DNA from: Tetmemena sp. SeJ-2015
Lineage: Eukaryota; Ciliophora; Spirotrichea; Sporadotrichida; Oxytrichidae
Reading direction: 5' to 3'
Assembly (NCBI GenBank): GCA_027382625.1
Contig: JAJKFJ010022763.1
Span: forward strand, 62,001-126,000
DNA: 64,000 bases
Positions 37,569-47,030 of this stretch are shown piece after piece. Within the stretch, counting starts at the first letter, position 1. Each line of letters starts with the position of its first letter. A program made the translations under genes and the position numbers. The notes below the pieces were generated by a model. It did not search any database and was not told where the DNA came from. It was given only the letters and a program-made list of their open reading frames with translations.

Positions 37569-40500
37569 TCAAGCCTGTTTGCTCTGTGGTTTCTTCTGAG
37601 CAGTAAATCTTCTGTATTGGTCGAAAGCGTAGAGAGCAGCACCTACGAAACTGAGTGTTAGTCCCAAGAATACAAGCTAGTCTAGGGTTGCATCATCGAA
37701 GAATATGAAACCTATCCATGTCAAAACTAAACTTATAAAACATAAGTATTTTAAATTGCTATTCATTTGTTTCAAATTAATATAGTGCAGAATTTATTAA
37801 AAAATCGTCTTAAATAACAATATAAATTAATTAATAAGTATTTATTTACGCTAAAATGGAAAAGCGCACTGATCTATTCCTTTATATGCGCTGACAAGAT
37901 GACTAGATACTTAGAATTTAAAGAAACACTTCATGAAAATCGTATTGGTAAGTCTAAGGATCATGTATATAATCCCCAATCATCAAATTTCATAATAAAT
38001 AATGTTAAATAATGAAAATTAATCATCATTAAGAGAGATAAAAAGGCTTAATTCAATTCCCTAATTCTTATTTATTCATTTCTCCATTTGCTTACATATA
38101 TTTAGGTTTCTACTTTCAACTCTGTTTTATCAAACTACATAAACAAGCAGCTCAAGTCGAAAATTCTCTCAATCGACAAGAATGCATAAATATTAAAAGC
38201 AAAAACATCACATATTCAAAATTTTGTAGGAATGGTTCACAAAAATACTGTCTGCGCGTTTCCATTTTTCACAATCGTATTTACTAATTAATTCACTAAA
38301 TTGAAAAATTAAATCCTATAATGCGCCTTCCTATAAGATAATGATAGATTTACTATCACAGATGATTATTGTAAAAAGAATTAGATTTAACTTAATCAAT
38401 TTATCAGATATTCTCATTTAAAGTTATGTATTTTCTCTCTCCCAATATTTTGTAATATATAAATTTATATTCTATCTAATACTAAACATGCATCTAATTA
38501 ATTATAATAATAATTATGGGAATTAAAGGGCCCCCCGGCATAGATAAGATAGGCCGTGACGTCAATGATATTGCTGTGACGCACTTATCTGACGCACACA
38601 AACCTACCAGCCGAATAGGGATATTAAACACGTGGCACCCCCGCCACCTCACACTCTGAGCAGAAGCCCCGGCTTCTGCAGACCATCCAAAAAAACCTAA
38701 AAGGAGAAAAAAAATCCGGTAGCTTCGGACCGAGAGCAAGTCGCTGCTCCGTAGCGTCTGGCTTCGCTGTCCAACTGCATGACTGAGTGTTTGCCCATAG
38801 ATCTCGTCCCTCCACGCCTACAAGGATTAGGAGGGTGAGTGGGAACCACTGACCTTTGATTATCTCTCCAGTGAGCAGCTCAACCACCTTCCCCAGGGCT
38901 TCGGCTGCCATTATCCCTTGCCTCTTTTAAGCACTCACCCACCAGCCAATGGATTACCAAACCAGAAAGCCTTCAGGGAAAGGGCGGCCGGTGCCTAGTG
39001 CCGGCCGTGTGCGTCCTGAATTTTAACTTTCTAATTTAATAATCCTAATTAATTATATTAAGCCATGGAGTAAGATTAAAAATTTAAGGTGAAAGAAGAG
39101 CATTTATAAGATTATCTTTCCTTAAAAGCAGATTCCTTCTTTACCTTATTATATAAAATATTTTTTTAAATATGCTTATTTTTAGTTGTGATATAGATTT
39201 TAATGAAATTTACGTCCTTCATATTTCCAACGATACTTTGAGAAATAGGGCCATTGATTGTGATTAGCATAAGGACTGAGAGAGTGATTACGATGCCCAT
39301 CACTCCAGATATTATGATATACACTACGAACCACAAACTAGAAGCCGAATCCAATCTGTCAAAAGTGTTTTATAGCTCATAAATTTCTCCAGTGTAAAAG
39401 GTTATTGCTAATGCTAGTGGCAGCCCACAGCAAGCAAAGAAAAAGTTTATCTCTATATCGCAAACATTAAATTTCGTTGAGCTATTTCATAGATTCAATA
39501 GCTAGACTTACCAAATGGAAGGACAAGCTTTTTGTTGTTGACGATGCTAACGTAAACGTTGTAAAGCGACTAACTGATGTTATTCATCCATACTAGTAAG
39601 TAGCCAAACCACTCACTTGTGAAAGATTCCCACTAATTATCAATCAATCAAAATCAGCTCTTGAATCTTAATAAAGTCACAATAGGAAATAAAAAAGGAC
39701 AAGATTAAAAGGATGAAGAATTTAAGCTTATTTTTATGATTTTTAAAGAATTGAAATTATTGAATTCACATTTATACATCTTGTTTAATTTAATTTATTT
39801 GCTAATAGAATTAGAACAGAAATATGTAGTTGACTTACTCCAGCCATAATTGCTCCAATCAAAGTAAGGAATAGGCAAATGGTAAGATTGATATCAGGAT
39901 ACACTCTATTCACAATCATGCTAGTTACTGCTGTGGTGATGAGAGTGCAACGTCTGAATGCCAAGAACATGGGAATGTTCACATTCTTCACAGCATACAT
40001 TCCAAATATAACTGTCACGAGATTTTAAAAATTAAAATAAATTCAATATCCAATTTTGAGATTAGCACTTCCCATTCTCATTCCTATTCCAATTTTTCCG
40101 AGTGTCTCACTTATAGGAGGAATCTTCATTCCAAATTAAAGTCAAATCTAAATACAAAAAAGATAAAATTACTCGAACAATTAGAAAGATTTAGGGTTTC
40201 TCTCTTTGTAGATCATGAGGACGGAGCAAATTAGGATATTGCAAATGCACTAGGTTATGAAGAGCTATAAAAAGCATTAGATTCGCAAATCAAGTATTTA
40301 TATTAGATTGGATCAGTATGATGAGTTTAAAATTAAGAATTTATATCCATTAGAAAAGAAAATCAAAAAGAGTTTGATAAATTTATATAAACTGCCTATA
40401 AAGAGTATTTATGCAATATAGATACTTTAAATTGTAATAATCGAGTTTAATAATCGTATATTCCCTAAAAATTGATCCTGATAAGTTCCCAAAGATCATT

Positions 40501-40768
40501 ACAAATCTTTTGCAAATTTATTTAATAACTAAGGACCTTGAAGTCTTTTTTAAATTAGCAATTTTTGTGCTTTTTCAATTGAATCATTTGTTGTTATGAT
40601 TTAAGTGTTGCTTACATCGAGAGGGCTTTTGAAGTTAAATCTGACGTAGATACTCTTGTTAAAGAATGTGAGCATGGATGAGCTGGCAGCGTAAAAATAG
40701 GCATGCAAATACTCTTATGAATAAAGAAAACTGCTGCACTTATGCTGCTTTCTATGGTTAGCTGCCAT
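37569..40768 (-). CDS. SLC35-family nucleotide-sugar transporter (SLC35D-like), interrupted
   Basis: These ten-helix Golgi/ER antiporters exchange UDP- or GDP-sugars for nucleotide monophosphates. Segments in N-to-C order: FYAASSSMLTFFNKSIYVRF (TM1, near the start ATG 40768), CICNILICSVLMIYKERNPK, the family signature VKNVNIPMFLAFRRCTLITT, LTICLFLTLIGAIMAG, EWFGYLLVWMNNISQSLYNVY, INFFFACCGLPLALAITFY, LWFVVYIIISGVMGIVITLS, PISQSIVGNMKD, then LTWIGFIFFDDATLDQLVFLG and LSFVGAALYAFDQYRRF, ending KQA at TGA 37571-37569. Between GNMKD and VLTWIG lies a 1.49-kb insert (separate entry); closing it on GT gives GNMKDVLTWIG, the expected loop. A ~350-bp AT-rich break also follows TM1. The lysine-rich tail is typical of ER retrieval signals (inference). 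Confidence 0.82.
38494..38506 (+). repeat. 13-bp direct repeat, left target-site duplication
   Basis: CTAATTAATTATA, identical to 39045-39057, immediately outside the GC-rich block. Confidence 0.7.
38507..39044 (-). mobile_element. GC-rich retroelement-like insertion (SINE or truncated non-LTR element)
   Basis: A 538-bp block, mostly GC-rich in very AT-rich surroundings, is bracketed by perfect 13-bp direct repeats, the size left by target-primed reverse transcription. On the minus strand it ends ...CCCTTTAATTCCC followed by an ATT-rich tail, so I place its 3' end at the left. It contains two strong palindromes (38660-38679 and 38985-39007). The longest frame (~95 codons, minus, 38911-38624) has no recognisable domain and I do not believe it codes. 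I could not find clear Pol III A and B boxes, so SINE versus truncated LINE is open. Its family is unknown to me. Confidence 0.6.
39045..39057 (+). repeat. 13-bp direct repeat, right target-site duplication
   Basis: CTAATTAATTATA, identical to 38494-38506. Confidence 0.7.
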
Positions 40769-40994
40769 CTGCAATTTTGGCTTCTTAAGCTGGTTTACTG
40801 TCTAAAATATATTTTAAAATCAAAGGTGAAGATATCTATTGGAGCATTTATATTTTGGAGAATCAACTCCATTACTTACTCATCACTATTGCAAATTTTG
40901 TATTAAAAATATAATTTCACACATCTGTTTCTAATTTAATGCAAAGAGAGAAATTAATAGTAAGTATTATAGAATATTAAAGCAATAAAGGAAA

Positions 40995-41867
40995 ATGTTT
41001 AAAAGGTAAGCAACTTTAGTTATGCTCTAATCAATCATACTTCCTGCTAAGTCCTTAAATTATTTTTCAGCAACATTGAAGAAAGCTTGAACTAGCATCC
41101 ACTGAAAACCACCGTAGCTAAAGCTATCAGACAGAAAATCCAGGAGACTTATCCAAACTTGACTGAGGAATAGTTGGAGATCATTTGGCCAAAGAAAGCC
41201 AAAGTGGCACAGACTAAGATCAAGGGGTAATTAATTTATACCTCCTAAGTTAATGCGTATTTTAGAGAGTCTCATGTAAACATGTATCTGGTTGAAGATC
41301 AACTCTCCTTCATTGAACTCAGGGATTAGCCAGTCATGCCAACTTTAAGACTCCTTCATCAATTCCCTCACATGATGCCACACATGCAATAAACCTCCAT
41401 AACTCATTATGAGTAAAAAAAAACTTTGACTCATTTGTTAAAATAATTATAAATAGAAAAAATAAAGGACAATATGTTAAAATGTGAGAAGTAAATAAAT
41501 TCACAAGAAGTTATTTTTCTGCAAAAACGATTCAGAATATTATAATTTAAAAGAGTTTGGATTATGAATGTGATTTTGGAGCCATCAAACACATCATAAG
41601 TGGAAGCAACATAATGGCACCAGGACTTACTTCTCCAGGAGGAAATATGGATGATGTAGAAGCTGGAGAAGTTGTAGCAATCATGGCAGAGGGCAAGGAA
41701 CACGCTATGGGTATAGGTCTCACTTACATGAGCACTGAAGAAATAAGAACTGAGAACAAAGAATAATATGCCGTAAAAATGATATTTATAAAATTAAAGG
41801 AGTGGCCATTGAGCTTATTGAATATCTGAATGATGGACTTTGGAAACTCACAAAGCCTAAAGCTTGA
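40995..41867 (+). CDS. MCTS1: MCTS1 (MCT-1), translation reinitiation/recycling factor with PUA domain
   Basis: MCTS1 pairs with DENR to remove deacylated tRNA from post-termination 40S subunits and to support reinitiation. The protein follows the family end to end: MFKSNIEESLNQHPLKTTV, KAIRQKIQETYPNLTEEQLE, IIWPKKAKVAQTK, QPVMPTLRLLHQFPHMMPHM, then the PUA core DFGAIKHIISGSNIMAPGLT, EVVAIMAEGKEHAMGIG, and YLNDGLWKLTKPKA to TGA 41865-41867. Two GT..AG introns are clear (41006-41070 and 41227-41265). Two further breaks are IESs with pointers TAAA and AAAG; removing them restores conserved residues exactly. Length after processing ~180 residues, as in the family. Divergent from the SLC35 gene. 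Confidence 0.94.
41394..41551. other. IES in MCTS1, pointer TAAA, 158 bp
   Basis: TAAA at 41390-41393 and 41548-41551. Deletion gives MPHMQQKSLDYECDFGAIK, matching the conserved linker into the PUA domain. Confidence 0.82.
41762..41799. other. IES in MCTS1, pointer AAAG, 38 bp
   Basis: AAAG at 41758-41761 and 41796-41799. Deletion gives TENKGVAIELIEYLNDGLW; the human protein has NKGIGIENIHYLNDGLW here. Confidence 0.88.
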
Positions 41868-41956
41868 GATAATTAAATCTTTAATTTAGCAGGTACTGAT
41901 TTTCTTTTGGAATTCAATTTTTAACAAATTGATCCAAGAAATTAGGATACTCATCA

Positions 41957-41964
41957 AAAGCAAT
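41957..41964. repeat. Pointer, distal copy (AAAGCAAT)
   Basis: 8-bp repeat shared with 46205-46212. It sits 18 bases inside the intron that follows the N-terminal segment and marks the predicted junction with the core segment. Confidence 0.7.
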
Positions 41965-43368
41965 CGAGGATAATTTACTTACCTGGCCATATTGACATCC
42001 TCAGGAGTCATTTTAGTTATCTCTGGATGTTCAATGTAGAAATTTTTCTCGAAAGCTTCATATTCTATTTAGGTATGATCTAGTGCCTTCAATGACTGGA
42101 TTCCTTTCTTCTCAAGTTATCTCAACTTTTCGTAGTCTATATTTCCATTGGCATCTAGGATTGCTTCCTATTTATCCAAAAGCTGTTGTTCAGCATCATC
42201 ACCTTAAACATTTACTCCGTTCATCATTTCAGTATCTCCATTATCCTGTATCTTTGTTTATCTCCCTGAGGATTAGGCATTCTTTGGTGCTTTCTAAGCT
42301 CGCTTCATGTACTTTTGATAATCTTCATCCTCTGAATCTTCTTCAAGCTTAAAGTTCTTGCTCTGAAATTGCTCTACTACTCTTGGCTTGTAGTTCTAAT
42401 CATAAATTACGATTAGAATTACTCTCGTCTTAACTTATAAAATCAGTTTGCATTTGAGGATTCTTAGTATCCACTTCTTCTGATTTCAAGCCTGCTTCCT
42501 TAGTAGCTAATAGCTATTTCTCTTTGAGAAGTTTCTTGAGAGCTTTTTCTTCGAGATCTTTTTAGTGTTGGAGACTTTGCTTATTTTCTTCTTAAGCTTT
42601 TCCTTCTATCTCTTTCATGAAAGCATCCAAAGGGTCGTCATCATCTGTCTGCTACTGAGCTGGTGCCTTAGACTATTGAGATACAGGCAGTCCGTATTTA
42701 TTGACAGCTGAGCTCAAAATATTAGAGGTACGAGCAAAGCTTAAACTAGATGTCTTCACTATAATAAATAATATGCTCTCAATAAAATATCAGTCTTGCG
42801 ATAGTCATTTTAGTCCTCAAGCAAAGCATTGCCGTCACCACTCTCTCTGCTAGGGTCATAGCTAGAAAGAAGTTTCTTAGATGCGAATTCCTCACTCTCT
42901 CTTTTTCTCTGATAAGTGTCTTGTTCTCTCGGCTGATGTGGCACTAACTACAGAGCGGATCGATAATTAGAGATTAGCCAAACTTACATCTTTGCTACTG
43001 AATCTACTCAAATTTACACCACCGACTGCAGAACCAGAAAAGTTAGAAGGTCTCTGAGTTTATTACTAGTTATTTTGATTTTACATTCGCATATCAGTTC
43101 TTGAATATTATGAGGAGAAATTACTGCCTAGATTCCCTCTAGAATAATTCTAGAGGGATTCATTCGAAAACCTGTTAGTTGAAGGATCTTAAAACGAACC
43201 AGTAAAATAAATTGATGAGTAAAGGATTTTATAAATTGAGGTAAGTTTTATATCATTGTTATTAGGTTTATTTTGCAAGTCTGGACGCAAACCTTGCATT
43301 TAACTTTGGATTCCTGCTTAGTCTTATTTTTGAGGTTGCTTTGCAGGGACAAAATAATTTTACCTCAT
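41957..43368 (-). CDS. DDX42: DDX42-like helicase, N-terminal part (scrambled; precedes the other part in the protein)
   Basis: The ATG at 43368 opens MRQNYFVPAKQPQKQDQAG, followed by Ser/Gln/Asn-rich residues. Then come family landmarks: DDDDPLDAFMKEIEGKA (DDX42 and DDX46/Prp5 share this acidic box) and QIEYEAFEKNFYIEHPEITK-MTPEDVNMA, the segment that directly precedes the helicase core in DDX42. The exon stops at a GTAAGT donor (41982) and the DNA beyond leads into the convergent MCTS1 gene, so no core follows here. The core lies upstream on the same strand, past the stop codon. A pointer AAAGCAAT (minus ATTGCTTT) at 41957-41964 matches 46205-46212. At least one intron/IES lies at ~42930-42990. 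Confidence 0.88.
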
Positions 43369-43474
43369 TTATTCTAGAATATTATAATTACTCTTTTGAA
43401 AATGCAATTTATTTTGACATCATTAAAAAGATATTCAAAAAATTAAGTTCTTAATTAAGCTAATTCATTTTCTT

Positions 43475-46212
43475 TCACTAGATATCCCACTTGCTTTTTC
43501 TTTTGAGTCTAGGTGGATTGCATTCTTCTGTGTTTGCAGCCATAACTGTATCCTATACTTCTTATTGCACTTCTAGATTTTAGTTTAATATCACATCTGA
43601 TTAAGCATGAGAAGCTTGGTTTTATTCTTCAGAATTTATGTGCTAAGGCGCAGCAAGCTATTACATTTATAACTATTCCTTAAGAGTGAGTCTCCTAGGC
43701 TTCTCATTTGCATTCGATGGGACATTTTGACTAAGATGCTTGTCCTTTTCTTGATTATCTCTATGACTTGATCTCTATCTGTTTGAGTCTCTTTCTCTTC
43801 TTTCCCTTCTCGTTTTATCATACTATGAAGATCTGCTTCTACTTCTCTTATCTCTTTTCCTGTCCCTATCATATCTTCTATCCTTTCGCTCTCTAGATCT
43901 ATTGCTGCTTCTTCGATAACTTCCTTATAATTATTAGCATAAATATACTTGTCTAACTTCGCTTTTTGTCATATGAGTTAGATCTAGACCTAGACTTCGA
44001 GGATTTAATGGAGGAAGAACTTGATCTTTTTCTTCTTGGTTTATATTCTCTATCTCTGTATCCTTCTTTGGAATTTACAACTTGAGATGTGGCTTGACCC
44101 TTTTGAACTATCTTATCAAAGAGAGAGTCTAATGAAAAACTGTTGTTCACTAAGCTTATACCATTTGGGTTTTAGCTTTGAATATAAAAGTGCAGAAAAT
44201 GTATCAACAAATATTTACTATATCTATATCAGGAGGTTGATAGAATCGTGCAAGATCTTTTTCCCTTTCTTCGAGTGGCTTTGGTACATAGTCATCTAAC
44301 TTAATAACCTCCTTTTACACTTAGTTGTTATCTTTCTTCAAGAATGTGACAGTTGCATCCTTGCTAGTCGTTTGAACTTTCCCACTGGACACAAAATTAG
44401 ACATGAATGAAGCTTTCATCTGATCTTTGAGTCTGTTTTAGAATTGGTCCATGCCTTTAAACATATCTCCGCTCCCTCTGTCTCCAGTGTTATCATCTTC
44501 GCCAAATCCAAGTCCAAATGCTTTTCCTCCTAAACCACCTTTGCCAAGATAGAACTCAGCCTCTCTCGCTATTTTCTGATTGATCCTGTCCTCCTCTTCT
44601 CTTTTCTTTTCCTTCGCAGTCATTTTCTCTTCTTCCTAATTGCTCTTTCCATCTCTTGGCTTTTTACCTTTACCCCCAGCGGGTTCCTTGTCAGCAAATC
44701 CTATTCCAGACTTATCTCCTATCTTTCTAGCTTGTTTTTAAAGTTCTTTGGTCTCTTTAGCTACGTTTATCTTCATGTTAAAATTCTTGATCCCTATGGT
44801 CACTCTTGATTTCTTAAAGTTTCCATCTTACATGGCTAGTTGCTCCAACTCTTCTGTGACTACTTAATTTGACTGCTCTAGAATCTTGACTAGCATGGAT
44901 GCCTTCTGAGTGTCTGAGCTTTTCAAAAGAGTGTAGGCCACTCCTTCCTTGTCTCCTGCGCGACCAGTTCTGCCCACTCTATGAATGTGGTCTTCCTTAT
45001 CTTTAGAGCAATCAAAAATGTTTTGAATTATTTTTTATTATTCTAATCAAAGTTAACTACAGTTTTAATTGCAGGAATGTCAAGACCTCTACTTGCTACA
45101 TTTGTAGCAAGTAAGATGTTCACTTAGCCACTTCTGACCTTATCCAAAATATTGCTCCTCTCGTATTAAGATTTGTCTCCATGAAGACAGGCAAGGCCTT
45201 TATTTCTAAAAAGAGGAATAAATCCCTCTCCAATCCTTCAACTGTTTGTATTTGATTGCAAAATATTATTGCTTAAATAAAACTGGATAATAATAGGAAG
45301 AATAAGGTGAATTAAGTTATCTTAAGTTATATTTCTTAATTTAGCAATAGCAATTGCTGCCCAGGTTTAGCTAGAAAGTTATCAATACTCTGAATAAGCC
45401 ATTGGAGTTTTTCAATGTCTTTCTTGAATATGAGTACTGTTTGACTCACATCTTCATTTGAGACTCCCTCCTTTCCAACTACTATTTTTATAGGATCACT
45501 TAGAATGTCCTCGCAGAGTTATTAGACTTTGTTCTTAAAAGTAGCGGAGAAGAATAGAGTCTATCTATCAGGCCTTATCTGACCCACGATCGATCTAATC
45601 TGATATTCAAATCCCATATTGAACATTTAATCTGCTTCATCAATCACAAGGAAAGAGCATCTGCTTGAAAGGTCAAAAGCTTTCTATCTTAGCATATCTA
45701 TCAGTCTTCCAGGAGTGGCGATCACTATCTCATTTCTACCTGCTTTCACATCCTTCCAAATTTGATGCTAATCAACTCCACCGAAGATGGGCAAAGCAGT
45801 TATGTCATAGCGTTTGCAATATTTCCTATACTCGGTATAGATTTGCTGGCATAACTCTCTAGTTGGAGCTAATACTAATCCAATAGGACCTTCATTTTTC
45901 TCTAAGGGTCTTTGATCTAAAATGTGGACGATCATTGGGAGTAGATAAGCAAGAGTCTTGCCAGAACCAGTTTTAGCGATTCCTATTAAGTCTCTTCCTG
46001 AAAGAGAACAGGGTAAGGATTGTGCTTGAATTGGAGTTGGCTCTGTATAATTCATCTTCTAAATCTAAGTCAGCAGTCTTTCGTCAATTTTTAAGTGGTT
46101 AAATTTGCTGATGGGCTTGGGAACTCTTTCTCCGTACACTCTTATTTCAAGTAAACGCCTATCAAAATATAATTAGTCATAATAACTCAGGCGATAATAT
46201 GTTTAAAGCAAT
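43475..46212 (-). CDS. DDX42: DDX42-like DEAD-box helicase, core and C-terminal part (scrambled)
   Basis: DDX42 (SF3b125) is an RNA helicase linked to U2 snRNP. Motifs in order: RVYGERVPKPISKFNHLKID, YTEPTPIQAQSLPC (Q motif), AKTGSGKT (I), PTRELCQQ (Ia), TPGRLIDM (Ib), VIDEADQM (II), FFSATFK (III), AIIFCNQIQTVEG (IV), NILLATNVASRGLDIP (V), HRVGRTGRAG (VI). The tail has KDQMKASFMSNFVSSGK, a long RS/RD-rich stretch and ends RLKRKSKWDIQ at TGA 43477-43475, like the KRKKSRWDS end of human DDX42. No N-terminus exists upstream of 46212. The acceptor TTTTGATAG before RRLLEIRVYG fits the GTAAGT donor at 41982. One IES (TTAAG pointer) splits motif IV. Confidence 0.92.
45277..45339. other. IES in DDX42 before motif IV, pointer TTAAG, 63 bp
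   Basis: CTTAA (minus TTAAG) at 45272-45276 and 45335-45339. Deletion joins AKPGQQLLLLNQ to AIIFCNQIQTVEG in frame. Confidence 0.7.
46205..46212. repeat. Pointer, proximal copy (AAAGCAAT)
   Basis: 8-bp repeat shared with 41957-41964, upstream of the acceptor that opens the helicase core. Joining the two copies produces a ~72-nt GT..AG intron. Confidence 0.7.
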
Positions 46213-47030
46213 AAAGTTAAGCTCTTATCCAATTTCTAATTAGATATGGCTTCTTTGTTGCAAAGATAATGTTCTTTGATAGCTTAAGAAATTCAATTTA
46301 CAATAAAACCCCAAATATAATAAGAGAAAACTTTCAATGCATTCATAATTAAATTTTTTAATAAAAAATAATTAAAAAAGCACTAGCTATATTAACACAA
46401 AAATAACTATAAAATCCTTCCTTCGAAGTTTTATTTTACTCCAAAGATAAGTTTTTCCATCTAATTAGTTCAAGGCCTTTCTAATATGAATTTACTGGAA
46501 CAAATTAAATCAAATTAATTTCTTGTAGAAATTGGATATTAGTAATTGTACTAATAAACTTTTTATAATTTAATTAACTCAATTATTTTAATTCTATATA
46601 ACTTTGTGGATTTGAATACTCATCAAAATCAAATAAGTTTAATCTATTTTAAATATAATTTTGTCTCTTTCTTAAGTCCATAGATTTATTATAGTTTATT
46701 TTTTTTTAAGGAAAAAATTGGAGTCAAGTATTTTTGAAGCAATTTTAACGAAGAGGAGTACAAATAAATAAGAGAGTTCAAGTAATAGAAATCATTATAG
46801 TTCTAATAAAGTCATTATACTTAAATTTATATTTAAAAGATATTCCTCCGTTCAATATTAATTAATCATAAAGATAACTGCAGAAACATATTATAAAACC
46901 GTTAATTAATTTTTAATTATCATTTTAAAGAGTAAAAGATTAATCTTTAATTAATAAATTTATCAAAATAAGAGAATTTATGAAAAATTAAATTGATAAA
47001 TAAAGTAACAAAATAAAGTAACAAAAAGCA
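46213..47030. other. AT-rich divergent intergenic region
   Basis: About 820 bp with no coding frame on either strand beyond chance. In the germline map this lies outside both flanking genes. It could include germline-only DNA. Confidence 0.5.
47001..47026 (+). repeat. Two tandem copies of a 13-mer
   Basis: TAAAGTAACAAAA occurs twice head to tail, ending 4 bases before the ATG of the next gene. Confidence 0.7.

Larger units (their letters stand above)
37728..39213. other. 1.49-kb IES inside the SLC35-like gene, pointer GT
   Basis: The exon frame stops at ...GNMKD (39214) and resumes at ..LTWIGFIF (37725). A minimal GT repeat at 39212-39213 and 37726-37727 joins them in frame as GNMKDVLTWIG. 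Treating the insert as an intron fails: it begins GTAAAT, but the only nearby AG acceptor gives GAC-TTT-TGA. The ends are AT-rich and the centre holds a GC-rich mobile element. Far larger than the other IESs in this window. Confidence 0.72.

Noticed and set aside
38494..38911. Overlapping minus-strand frames in the GC-rich block as protein genes
   Set aside because: GC-rich sequence with few stops gives such frames by chance. They have no recognisable domain and lie within a probable retroelement inside an IES.
37728..39213. Explaining the transporter interruption as an ordinary intron
   Set aside because: The donor-like GTAAAT has no acceptor that keeps the frame: the nearest AG gives an immediate TGA. 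The GT-pointer join fits the protein family exactly.
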